Origin: Cephalotrichum gorgonifer
Taxonomy: Eukaryota > Ascomycota > Sordariomycetes > Microascales > Microascaceae
Length of the DNA: 64,000 nt
Direction: 5' to 3'
Assembly (NCBI GenBank): GCA_900312665.1
Contig: ONZQ02000002.1
Coordinates: 2,184,985-2,248,984, forward strand
Made by a program: the position numbers and the translations under genes. Numbering within the stretch: position 1 is the first letter of the stretch; each line of letters starts with the position of its first letter. A model generated the notes under the pieces. The model had not been told where the DNA came from and made no database searches. It was given only the letters and a program-made list of their open reading frames with translations. This document shows, piece after piece, positions 1 to 10,624 of the stretch.

Positions 1-119
1 CGCTCTTGCCAAACATATCCAGTTGGCTAGCTCCTCGGCCAGCAGTTTCTCGAATCCATACCATGTTCTCATAGCCCCGCTGTTCTCGGAACGAAACGAA
101 ACCCCCCCTCCCCGTCAAA

Positions 120-1295
120 ATGTCCGAAGACGCGAGTCCCCTCGCCTCCCTCTCCCTCACACACGTCTACTATGTTCGTCCCCTTCCCCCCCTTCCCCCC
201 TATCTCTCCTAACCCAAGCTAACCAAAAACCCCGGTTCACAGGACCCAACAGACCCCGTCTCCCTCCTCTGCGCCTACCTCTCCCTCCTCCCGCAGGCTC
301 TCATGATTGTCTACGCCACCCTCCTCCTCTCCACCCGCGAGGTGGAGGTCCTCCTCCTCTTCACTGGCCAGCTGGCCTGCGAGGCCGCTAACTTCATCCT
401 CAAGCGCGTCATCAAGGAGGCACGGCCCCCGCATCTACCGGGGACTAGAGGGTACGGCATGCCGAGCTCGCACGCGCAGTTCGTCGCCTTCTGGTCCCTG
501 TCGGTGGGACTGTTCATGCTCGTGAGGCATGGCTCTTCCGCGCGGGTTCGTTCTCGGGTAGAAGGCCAGAAGAAGGGTAAGGACGAGGACAAAGGGGAGG
601 GGGAGGCAAAGGCGGTGGTAGATGGCGCTAAGCCATGGCCGCTTCCCGCCCGGCTACTGATCTCGCTGCTCGCGCTCATGGTGGCAGGCTCGGTTGCCGC
701 GAGCAGGATCTACCTGGGCTACCACACCCCCCGCCAGGTCCTCGCCGGCCTCTTGGCGGGCACCATCTGCGCCGTCGGTTGGTTCGTCCTCACGAGTGTC
801 GCGCGGTCCTGGGGCTTGATCGACTGGCTGCTGACCTTACCCCTGGCGCGGATGGTTCTTTTGAGGGACCTGATTGTTGACGAGGATCCGTGCTGGGCGG
901 GGTGGGAGAGGTGGGAGTGGAGGAAGAGGGATGGAGGTCGGAAGGTGGCTGGTAGCCTGACCAGGGCCGCGGAGAAGATGAAAATTGCTAGGGGGCTGAT
1001 GAAGCTAGCGGGGGAGAGTCTGGTTGCGGCGAGGGAGAGGCGAGTGAAGGCTGGGAACACAGTTGGAGAGGTGGTCAACGAGGCCAGGGAGATGATGAAG
1101 ACGGCTGGGGAGATGATCGAGATGGCCGGGGAAATGATCAAGACGGGCGAGGAGACGATTAGTACGGGGGAGAAGATGAGACCCACAGGTGAGGAAATGA
1201 TTCAGGTGGGCAGGGACATGATAGGTACAGCAGAGGAGGTGATGGAGATAGCTAAGGGGATGATAAAGACGGTGGATGAGCAGACTAGCAAATGA
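120..1295 (+). CDS. CAX4: Dolichyldiphosphatase (PAP2 superfamily)
   Basis: Predicted 368-residue ER membrane enzyme that hydrolyses dolichyl diphosphate on the lumenal side, recycling the N-glycosylation lipid carrier. Exons 120-173 and 243-1295; the intron at 174-242 has a GCTAAC-like branch site. Splicing gives the conserved junction THVYY-DPTDPVSLL, which supports this start. All three PAP2 phosphatase motifs are visible: KRVIKEARP, PSSH, and SRIYLGYHTPRQ. As I recall it, animal DOLPP1 also has Gln where many PAP2 enzymes have Asp in the last motif. Several hydrophobic segments flank these motifs. The family is usually about 240-270 residues. Here the core ends near residue 240 and is followed by a charged tail of over 100 residues made largely of heptad repeats (see the repeat at 1089-1277). 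Enzyme identity is secure; whether the whole tail is translated in vivo is inferred only from the open frame. Confidence 0.87.
1089..1277 (+). repeat. In-frame 21-bp degenerate tandem repeat (9 units) encoding heptads
   Basis: Nine consecutive 21-bp units keep the reading frame of the dolichyldiphosphatase gene and encode heptads such as EMMKTAG, EMIEMAG, EMIKTGE and EMIQVGR. Weaker units may extend upstream to about 980. The heptads put Met/Ile at fixed positions, which would give an amphipathic helix. The units differ from each other at many bases, so the array is not a recent perfect expansion. Confidence 0.8.
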
Positions 1296-2515
1296 ACGGA
1301 GGAGATATGGTAGGAACCCGACTGGCAGATGGCCTGTTTTTATGGGACCAGGAGATGTTGGGATGGCCCTGGTATTTACTAGAAGAGCGCAGAGCAGCAC
1401 TATCCGGACAGAGGAGAGTAGCTCAGAGAGATCGATTGAAAATCAGCAATAAGAGCAATTTCAGGCACTGCACCGTGTAACCTGGCCAAATCTGATGCGT
1501 CTGTGTGTGTGAGCCTGTTCTGAGTCCAGTGAATGCCCTATGCGCTGCGATCAGCCGTTCAAGGGAGTAGAGTGCATTGCTTTCGATGTGTGGGTATACT
1601 AGACACGGTCGAAACGCAACATCGCCGGACGTGACGTGACTCTCAATCTCCCCCCCCCCCCCCCCACCCAAGAGTCGACATCCCCTGGGAAATGGCCATT
1701 CCCACGTGCGGTCCAAGTTCGGGAATGACTCCCAGAGGCCGATTGGGACAAAGATGGGGCGATATTCCAGACATGCCCGCCTCGGCCTACGTAAAGAATT
1801 TATAATGCCCCAAAGATGCCCCAGAGACGTCCTTCCCAGAGACATCCCATCCCAGCACGGAACACGAACCGATGAAATCGAGATAACCCATTGTTATTGT
1901 CATTGAATAATATACTACGAGATGGTAGACAAGGAAAAATGACATAAAAAAAGACCCCCCCGCGGGAGTGGTCCGTCCCCCGACCCCAACCCCAAGTAAC
2001 TCCATTCGGTTCTTCGTCTGCTCCATAACGGCCCTGGCGTTTGTAGTTTCGTTTTATTTTTCTTCTTTTTGTATCGGAACCCAAATTCATCATCGTCATC
2101 CCATGAAATCTAGTCTCAGACCGGATTCCTCTCCAGAGTTTCTTTTCCTTGGTGAAATTGGAGAAAAGAAAAAAGGGGGGTTAAAAGGAAAAATAGTGAA
2201 GGAAAAAAGAGTAAGAAAAGAGATAGAAAGGAAAAAGGGAGGAAGGTTCACCACCCGAAAGAATTCTACCTGAGCAAATCGCGCCCAGACGTAAACAAGT
2301 CTCCAAACACCGTGAAAATGCCCAACAGCAAGAGGTATAGATGTGCATGTAGCCGCTACTCAGCCTCCCCCTACCCATACGCTCGCGAGGTAAATCGAGG
2401 GGTAAGGGGGGGATGGTTATTTTGTCGCTCATTTTGTACAGTCCGGAATGCCATGCCATGGCCACGCAGAAAAAACAACCATATCAATCCCAGCTTTCGC
2501 ACTTCCGGTCTGGTC
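1296..2515. other. Intergenic, convergent 3' flanks; poly-C tract
   Basis: No gene seen in 1.2 kb between the dolichyldiphosphatase and the 7-TM gene, whose 3' ends face each other. It contains a 16-base C homopolymer at 1650-1665 and an A/G-rich stretch at about 2160-2250. Open frames here are short and without recognisable features. Confidence 0.6.
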
Positions 2516-4862
2516 TCATATCCAGTCCGGCTTCTTCGGCTGGGGCTGATCGGGGTTTCCCGTCGAGTTCGATCTCGACTGCGGGATTGTGAAGCCCACG
2601 CCCTTCGGACTTGTCACCTTTGTCTTCGCTGCTGATTTCGGGCTCTCGGCTGGGTTGTAGACTGCTGGGGCGAGTGTGCAGAGGGTACAGTCCTTGTCCT
2701 CATCTGCCGCCAAGGATACGCCCTCCCCGGTACCGCCGACCATACTCATGTGTTCATCGCACATAATAGTGACGCTACCCTCGGTCGAGTGCGCCGAGAC
2801 GTGACTGAGCGGGCTCGGCCGCTTCGACGCAGTAGCAGCGTTATTCGCAACTGCATTTGGGCACTCGAGGTTGTACACCTGGTTTGCCTCATGGATATAC
2901 TTCGAGTCGAGTGAGGGCATATCCTCAGCATTAGATAGCCGCAGCCCGATTTGTACCGTAGTATGGGATGCCAGGGACGAGTCACGTCGGTGCCGGAAGC
3001 CGTGAACATTGGGCGGGGGCTTCAGTCCGCTTTGTGCGGCCAGCGCCGCCTTCGACCGTGGCTCGTAAGTGGCTGCTGGAAGTAAGCTTGGTGGCTTCCC
3101 ATTGCCTACGCCTGGAAACAGGGAGTATGAGCTCTTGGGTGCGTGAGTAGGAAGCTGCCGGGCAGGATCCGGCGACCGAACTGCGGGGGCGGTAGAGGCT
3201 GGGGGCACGGCGTGAGACCTCAGCGGGTTCAACCCGGCATCATCCCAGTATCCCTTGTCGTATCCCTTGTCATATACGTCGTCGTATCCATCGTCGAAGC
3301 CCTTGCCGCTTGCACTGGCGAAAGAGTCATCGGTGCCCATACGACGGAGCCCCACTGGAGACGGGCCTCTGTAGTCGCCCTCGTCGTCACCAGGCGCCCA
3401 TCTCCTAATGCCCCTCTTGAAGTTTTCTCTCTCGTCATCTTCGTATTTACCATTCTTCGCTCGCGGGCCGATTGTCGCTAGGGTCGTAGATCGTAGGAAC
3501 AAGTGGAGACCTCCCGTCATCAGGCCCGATACATTTGCCACTACCGCGGCGACCATAGAAAGTTGAAGGGCCGTGTCACTGGTTCCTCGTGTGGTATAGA
3601 AACTAATGTCGATGAAAAAGGGAAGGAATAGTGCCTAGAAAGCAGTGAGCCACATTGTTCACCTCCCGAAAGTGAGGTCATAAAGGTACTTACAGTGGAG
3701 ATGAAACCAAGGGGAAGATAGTACACCATTCTAGACGCGGCAACTCTCTCAGTCGGGTCGATTGTCGCATTCCGATGCAACTTGATGAAGATGATAATGG
3801 TAGAGGCAAAGAGAGCCACCGCGATGATTGTGAGCAAAACAAACGATCCGCGCTTGTAACGCTCTACGAACCAGAAGAGCGAGGCGAAGCAGAAGTTCGG
3901 CGGTCGAATAAAGTGGGTGACAAGGTAGGTCACGAGGAGGAGCGTGCCCACGATTGCGAGGCAGACTGTGACATTCCACTTGCCCCTGGGTGGAAAGGCC
4001 ACCCGCCGTCGGAAAGATCGAAGTACAACCTCGAGGCCGAAGACGAGCTGAATATAAGGCACAATAAATACGGCTAGAGGGACCCATGTTAGTCAGTTCA
4101 GCATTCTACCTTTTTAAACTTGTCCCCACGTCCAGAAGTGTGTTTCTTCCGGTGGCAGTTTGGGCAGCTAGGGTGGATGTACCTGGTAGCATCATCTGGG
4201 AAGTGATTGTGCATCCGAGCACCAACATCCCCTTCAAGCCTGTCGACTGTGCGACGGCGAACACGATACCTTGGATAACTATTCCGCAGGATAGAATGAA
4301 AGGGAATGTCTCCGGTGATCTGATACAGTTGAAAGCCGACGTTCTGTAGAAGCTGTATGTCAGTCCTGGCCATCTTTGGTCTAGCCACAGCTACAGGCTG
4401 TTCTCTCCACTCTCCCAGAGGAGGGCGGTGAGAGAGCCCACAGCCTTGGTCTCTGCAGACGTCGTCGGGTTCGACCCGATAGTGGGGAGTAGACGACACC
4501 AAGGTGATCGGTGCTGTCTCGTACCTGAATGAGAACTTGGGATTGTTCCTTTTTGCCGTCGCATAGCCATCCCATAATATCCCCATGGCAGTTGCGAATG
4601 CCGCAAGTATGTTAAATATCGAGAGAATGATCGTTGACGTCCGTATCGATTTCGCCGCCTGGAATCTGAAGGCTCCCCAGCCGCCGCCGCCGCCGCCAAA
4701 CCTCGGCCTTCCATCGGTGCTGTTTCTATCGTTGCCGTCGTTGTCGTCGCTGCCGTTCCCGATGCCGTTTCCGTTGCCGTTGCCGCCTCCAAATCCTCCA
4801 CCAAACTGCCTCGCCCACAGCTCCTCTGTCGCCCTAGGTTCCAGCCAACCCCAGCTATCCAT
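2516..4862 (-). CDS. Seven-transmembrane GPCR-like protein with long C-terminal tail
   Basis: Predicted 665-residue polytopic membrane protein. Exons (minus): 4862-4525, 4343-4183, 4073-3694, 3634-2516; each junction keeps frame and rebuilds continuous hydrophobic helices. The N-terminus (about 75 residues) is Gly/Asn-rich and hydrophilic. Seven hydrophobic segments follow, around STIILSIFNILAAF, FPFILSCGIVIQGIVF, GMLVLGCTITSQMMLP, VTVCLAIVGTLLLVTYL, FVLLTIIAVALFASTIII, YYLPLGFISTALFLPFF and MVAAVVANVSGLMTGG. After residue 315 or so comes a hydrophilic Ser/Pro/Asp-rich tail of about 340 residues with Asp-Tyr-Lys-Gly repeats. Seven helices with a large cytoplasmic tail fits fungal GPCR-like proteins; it may belong to the class compared with the rat GHRF receptor (GprM/GPR-7 type), but I cannot confirm that. 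There is no CFEM domain, so it is not Pth11-like. Ligand and G-protein coupling are unknown. Confidence 0.75.
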
Positions 4863-5738
4863 CTCGTCGACGATATTCGGTACGGAGTGCTGGGTGGAAA
4901 GGCGAAGAAGGGGATGGCCTTGTGAGCCGTCGCAGCCAGATGTTCACGCTGTTGTCTGAACCATCTATCCGATAGGCCGTTTCTTTTTTTTTCTCGAAAT
5001 GAGTGTGTGTAGTCGTGTTTTTGAGGGGGTAGGTAGGTGGGAGGTTAGGTGAGAGGTGAAGGATGGAAAAGAAAGAAAGTAAGAGTGTCTAGACGAAGTG
5101 GTAGGGAGAAGAGTGTTAGACTCTGTGGGGCGGGTGGGCTTGAGAGAAGATCGGGGGGTACAGGGGGGGAGGGACGGAGCAGGAGCAGGGCCAAGACACT
5201 CGATCTGGTCCGAGGGGGTTCCAAGACTGTGAAGATCTAGAATGGTATGGACGAAGATGTGAGAGTATGAGCGACAACGCGGACCGGGCGAGACAGACCC
5301 TGGATGGTAGGGTACCAGGGTACAGAGCTACGAATAGAAACACGGACAGACCAGCCAGAACGTGCACTCAATCCAGGCGAAGACGGGAGAAGTAACTAGG
5401 AGCAGGTACTTCCAGATTCATAACAGGACAACTGCATGAAGGAGAGAGATGTGACCTGCGCAGGCGAGCCAGGGATGGCAGGGTTGAGCAGCAAGGGTGC
5501 GGGCTTGAAAGAAGGGCCGGGTCAGATCATAGCCGGCGGGACGTATCGCGGGGGGAAACAAGGTGGGTACATGGAGAGATGCCCAAACAATCCCAGGCGT
5601 TGAAGCAGGGGTAATCTGGAGGGTCCGCCGATGCCGAGAAGAGTTGTAAGTCAAGTCAAGAAGCATCCGGCCGAAAGACACAGGCAATGCTAGGACACAA
5701 CATAAGTTTACAAGAAAAGAAACGAGCGGTCCGTCAAG

Positions 5739-5774
5739 CAATAAAGCCAGCAGAGGCAATAAAGCCAGCAGAGG
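5739..5774. repeat. Exact 18-bp tandem duplication
   Basis: The 18-bp unit CAATAAAGCCAGCAGAGG occurs twice without a gap or mismatch, at 5739-5756 and 5757-5774. It lies outside any gene. Confidence 0.95.
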
Positions 5775-5837
5775 TTAAGAGCCCTCAGAGACAGGGCCAG
5801 TGTTGACGCAGATTCCATCCATCTGACAAGCCATTAA

Positions 5838-5862
5838 TGGTGGTGGTGGTGGTGGTGGTGGT
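5838..5862 (+). repeat. (TGG)8 trinucleotide microsatellite
   Basis: Eight perfect TGG units plus one T in non-coding sequence. No other feature is associated with it. Confidence 0.95.
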
Positions 5863-8800
5863 CCCAGCCATCCTAGTGCCCCCGCGTCTCTTAGCATCGT
5901 CGCTCGACCTGCGAGAATCAAGCGGTAGGTCGACCGGGCAGGGCAGTCGCTGGGGGGCGATCCTGCACGCCAGACTATGCAATGGGCATCGCGCAGTATC
6001 AAATATTACCCAGACGGCCAGACACGAGAATCCAAGAAATCTTCTTGGTCTCTGTGCCTCGTCGCATTCATTTTTGCAAGGGCTCTCTAGGCGGGCGGAG
6101 GGGCGGGGATCTCTTTTGAGGCAACTGATGTAACAGGTCGAGGTTTCGAAGTGACCCCTGATGTGAGGTCGAGCTTGAGCCGCACCCTGGGCGCCGCTTA
6201 AGCCTCCAGGGTGGCAACCCTTGCTCGCCTAGCCATCCAGTCGGAGGATCAAACAGCGGCCATGGACAGGGGGGACAATATCATGGCTGGTTAAGGCACG
6301 GGGAAGGCGGCATGGGAGTGATGCAAGCAGCAGAATCCCAGGATTGAGGGGCTGGAGCTGGAGGCCTGTGTGGCCGGCCCCACATATCCAGTTTTCGTGA
6401 CACTGTATTTATACTATTTGTTTTGCGTGCTGAAATGCACAGATGTCACAGTATGAATTAATACTCCGGCCCCTTTAGGCTATTGGATAACCTTATCGGC
6501 AAATGGGATCAGAAGGAAAGGGCCATGGAGGTTGAAGGGAAGGAGACACTACGTTCCGCAGCAGGCACAACCGACGGTGACACGAACCACAGACTGGCAG
6601 GTTAGACTCACCGCAGACTCGATATGAGAGCTAGCGAAGTCAGGTGAGATTCAATGAGGAAGGCGATCGCGGGGTTTGCTAGACTAGCTACTCATCCCAC
6701 AACTTATCTCTATCCAGGGCGTGTTTCTCGAGCCCTGGGGTATATACATTTTTCTTCATCTCATACATTGCTACCTCCTCAACGCTTAGTCTAATTGAGT
6801 TCAGTCCGAAGAACCTGTCCCTGCTGCTCACAGACAGATGCTCATCGATACCTCGAATACACATTGTGGACGAACGAGTCTTGGGAGTGTTTCGTGTGAG
6901 TGCGGACGACAGGCTAGCTAGGAAGACCCTCGTCCCCTCTGCCCCTGGCCGTGTCCTCCCCTCTCAACTTCCCCAGATTTCCTCCTGCCTCTCATCGGAC
7001 TAGCCGCATCCGCCGCCTTAATCTTGGTTCTTGATTTCATCCGTACCAAGAGGATTGGCCGCCGGTGAGACGAGTCCTGCTTCAGGTCCGCCATTTCTGC
7101 GCCCATTAACCTGCTTTTGGCGAAATCTCCCCAGTAATAGTCTAACATTGGGTCTCTACCCCCTTTCTTGCAAGATATTCTTAACCCCCTCTTTCTCCCG
7201 TGTTGATCGTTTCGCCCCGTCTTTTGCATCGGAAGCAGGTTAAAACGTTCCCTTTTTGCTGAGAACCACTCGATTTTAAGTGTGGCTCTGCTCCGGGCTC
7301 CGGTTTGCCCTCCGACGGAGCTTATTCTTAGGATGATTTAATTCTATTTGAGAACGGAGACTTTCCTCCGAATGAACCAAGACTATGTTTACGACCCCCT
7401 TGGCCGCGACCCAGTCCCGGCGATTTGGTGAGGTGGTGTGTGGCCGTCGCGGTGGTCGCGGCCGCGGCCGGCAGCCCAGGACCTGGGATGGTTGCCAAAA
7501 CGCCCTGTTTCTCTAGATATTAAAAAGAAAATGACGGGCCTTAATTAATAGCAAAGATCGTCCTATTCTGTCGGAATTGGTGTAATGAACGCGGGGACTG
7601 TTTTGGCTCACAAGTAGGCACTCTCCGACTTCCCTCCAACTTGATGTACCATCTGGGCGGAGCTCCCTGGAAACATCATGATCGAATTGCCCAGAAATGG
7701 GTCTACAAGCACAGGGAGACAGACTGGAGCATTGCCACCAATTTGTCACGGATTTCGGAAGGATACGAACCTGGCCGACCCATTGGCGGCCGCCACCCAC
7801 ATTACCCTTCCTCGTGGGTGTGGATCTGATGGATGATCGACGACCCGAAAGTGACCTCCACGGGAAGTGTGTTTCCTCAAAGCATTCCCCTTGACGCGGC
7901 CTGAGCAGAGGCCAACCATATGGACCGTATTCTTGGCCCAGCAGGGTCCTAACTTAGGTAAGACTTTCTAGAATCGAATCGTTCTGATACTGCTGGTCTG
8001 GTAGCGTCATCCACACCACGATGGATGAGATAGGACCGACGATAAAGCTGCCTCTTATATTTATTTAATCCCGCTGTAGGAGCATACTCTGTACGACATC
8101 GCCGCCGTGGCAATCGCGTAGCCATGAGACCTCTTGTTTCCGTCGCTCGCATAACTTCTCGCCACGCAAAGGTGATCATGGCCGATAGCCATAATGCGAT
8201 ATTAAGTCTGAGACTTGGGCGGGCGATCGCCTTCCACGGGCATTCCGTGGTAACGGCCCGGCAATGGGTCAAAGGAAGGTATCTCATGGGGGTCATTTGT
8301 CACTCTCTTTCATTCGATTACAGTTTCCGTCAAGTCTCTGCCATCCTCTCTTCCAAGGTTCGTTGCTTGATCTGCCAGTGTGTGCTTCGATTCGCTGGAG
8401 TTAGCGGTCGTGTGTCGTTCGGATCGCTGGGACTGGAGAAGCAGCACCAGGTGCGATAACTGCCGTAGCTCTCATAAACGAGTGCGATATCCACGCCTAG
8501 CGCGGACCAGAGCGCATACGGCCATTGAAAGCCCAGCGGATGAGAAAGGATATGTATAATGTGATTAAGTCTTGCAGCTCTAGTGAACAACTTCGGCAAA
8601 CGGGAGGCCGATCCAGCCGCCTCGGTGTAAGACAGGGTGACGCGCTCGACGTAGCTTGATATTGGGGCCGGTTGCCAAACAATATTACAACTTATGACTA
8701 TATCCTGCCCATACTGTGGGAATATTAGAGTAAGATACGTGGAAATTGTAGATACAAGCACATGGCCTTGTAAGAAACAGCCGCCATCGCAGCGTCCCTT

Positions 8801-8935
8801 TTCTCGGCCACGCGTCATCGGTTTTCGATCAGCACCACCGAATTCACGGCTCAGCTCCAATGGAGCCTCTAGCCTGTTAGCAAGAGACCAGCCAATGATC
8901 CAAGAGGTGAACGACCCACCATTTTCCTCCTCCGC

Positions 8936-9739
8936 CTAACGGCGCTTAGACTTGGCAGCCTGGGCCTTGAAGGCGCCCGAAATCTCCCCGACGGCATGAA
9001 CGAGGGCGTAGAGCGGGACTACGACCCAGACCATGTTGAAAAAGACGAGATACAGCCACTTGTACATGAAGTTGCTGGTGTCCAAATTGATGCTTCCCAC
9101 GAGCCACTCAGGGCAAAACGTCATGAAGCCTATCTCGACAAGTTAGTCACCCATTGATTGAGTTTCGGCCATGGAACGTGGGTGCGAAGGGGAGGAATAC
9201 ATACCTCCGTATAACTCGCACGTGGCAAGCACAATCATCCAAACATTCGCCATGGGATTCTTCTTCGAGAGGCAATAACAAACCGTCAGTGCAAGGGCCG
9301 TGTCGACGACAACCGTCAGGAGCTCCAGGCTGACGACGCCGAGGTCCACGCCGGCCCACCTCTTGTCCGCCCGCGCATACACCCTCCATAGCGCCGCGAA
9401 CGGGCTATCCCCCACCTGGGACCCGAAGACCCTCTCGTCCCCGGTGCCCAGGAAGTTGTGCGGCGTGGGGAAGTAGGTCGCCGCTACGTCCGCCGGGACG
9501 GAGGAGAGGGGCACGGACGAGAAGAAGCAGTGATAGAGGAAGGAGCCCTCAAGGACAGTGTGGCAGATGGCATCGGTGGCGTGCCAGATGAAGAGGAAGC
9601 GTTTGGAGGTAGGTGTGGACGCCGGGAGCACGGCGCGGCCGAGGAGCACGCCGACTAGCACTATGGCGACGGTTGAGGCGAGAGAGAGGAGGGTGGTTTG
9701 GTCGAAGAGGTCTGGGGGAAGGCCATTTGATGAGGTCAT
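8936..9739 (-). CDS. EBP/EXPERA-family sterol delta8-delta7 isomerase-like protein
   Basis: Predicted 242-residue ER membrane protein of the emopamil-binding protein (EXPERA) family, whose characterised members shift the sterol double bond from C8 to C7. Exons (minus): 9739-9205 and 9129-8936; the junction codon is GG|C within LYGGFMTFCPE. The start is the ATG at 9739; the frame stays open upstream only through a TTG. Four to five hydrophobic helices are visible. Family residues include the His/Glu motif HATDAICHTVLEGSFLYH in the second helix, and an Asn-x-x-Trp motif (NMVWVVVP) in the last, matching residues important in mammalian EBP. Filamentous ascomycetes usually make ergosterol with the unrelated ERG2 isomerase, so this paralogue-type protein may have another sterol substrate. 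The family call is firm; the reaction is inferred. Confidence 0.85.
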
Positions 9740-10342
9740 TTTCAAGGACAGGCTTATTAGATACGTTCTCGTGTTGGATGAATTTGAAAGATAGATTTCT
9801 GGTGCCGTGTAGTACCAAATGATTTAGATCGTCCACGTAATAGATTGACCCGAGGGAACACTCTGCGATTGTGCAGTGTCGGGGTATCTTCACAAAGACT
9901 GAATGGTGGTGTTGAAAGTGGATCTATTATTTACTTTGGATTGTTACAGGGCGTCAAATCAGCTGGCAGCTAGACCAGCAGCTTGGCAAATGCATTGTGT
10001 CAAAGTCAGGGGAGAGTGGCCCAAGCTCCCTTAATTTTATAGTGGCGTATCAACGCCATCAACACCATTATCGCCTTGATGGTTTTGACATCATCAAACA
10101 TCACTGGACCTGTCGCACTCGTAAAATTCGCGCGAGGCGCTTGCTCCGTGTAATTCGGAGATTTAACAGCCTAGTATACTACTGAGTTTGGGCGGTATAT
10201 ATGTATATCAAATGGATGTAATGTTTTTTTATTATTATTATTATCTCTTTCGGTCAGCGGGTATTCTATCCGAGAGATCTGTCGCCATCATTTCAAGCTC
10301 TCCATCTCGTGGCCTCAACCCCTATATTTCGATCTATCGCGA
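9740..10342. other. Intergenic: EBP-like promoter side and grg-1 3' flank
   Basis: About 600 bp with no gene. It contains a short ATT trinucleotide run at 10231-10244 and AT-rich stretches that probably belong to the 3' end of the grg-1-like transcript. Confidence 0.55.
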
Positions 10343-10624
10343 TCAGGACCGGAAGGGCTTGTTGACATCGGCCTTGGCATTGTGGGAGCTCTCGTTGAAC
10401 TTGTCGCCGATGGCATCCTTGGCAGCGGAAGCCCTGTCTGGGTGTTAGTCCCTGTTACGGCTATGGATGGGAAGTGGGCTGGTTAGAGGGGAACGGCCTT
10501 ACCGAGTGCCAGCAGAGGCGTTGTCGTTCTTGGCGACGTTCTTGTTGGTCTCCTTTGAGGCGCCGGAAGTCGCACCCTGAATGGACTCAGAGACGTAGTT
10601 GGCGGCGTTCTTGGCGGTCTCCAT
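10343..10624 (-). CDS. grg-1: Glucose-repressible / clock-controlled small protein GRG-1 (CCG-1)
   Basis: Predicted 70-residue hydrophilic protein of the GRG-1/CCG-1 family, abundant in Neurospora when glucose is exhausted and under clock control; its molecular function is not established. Exons (minus): 10624-10503 and 10433-10343, with Arg codon CG|G split across the intron. The family pattern is clear: METAKNAANYVSESIQGA at the start, then GASKETNKNVAKNDNAS, GTRASAAKDAIGDKFNESSH and NAKADVNK near the end. The longer frame upstream of the chosen ATG is 5' leader, since family members begin with this Met. The protein is Ala/Lys/Asn-rich and LEA-like. A TATA-type element lies about 135 bp upstream. 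Confidence 0.93.

Larger units (their letters stand above)
4863..8935. other. Gene-free 4.1-kb intergenic region
   Basis: I see no supportable gene. The part next to 4863 is the promoter and 5' leader side of the 7-TM gene, with G-rich plus-strand stretches. Short repeats at 5739-5774 and 5838-5862 are listed separately. The longest open frame near the right end (minus, 8330-8860) has no ATG at its start and resembles no family I know. Confidence 0.55.

Noticed and set aside
4463..4485. GGGTTCGACCCGATA as a possible tRNA B box
   Set aside because: It falls in the first intron of the 7-TM gene; no A box at proper distance and no cloverleaf could be drawn. No tRNA gene was found anywhere in the window.
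8330..8860. Minus-strand open frame of up to 176 codons just downstream of the EBP-like gene
   Set aside because: It does not begin with ATG, has no recognised motif, and could not be extended by convincing splicing. An orphan gene cannot be excluded.
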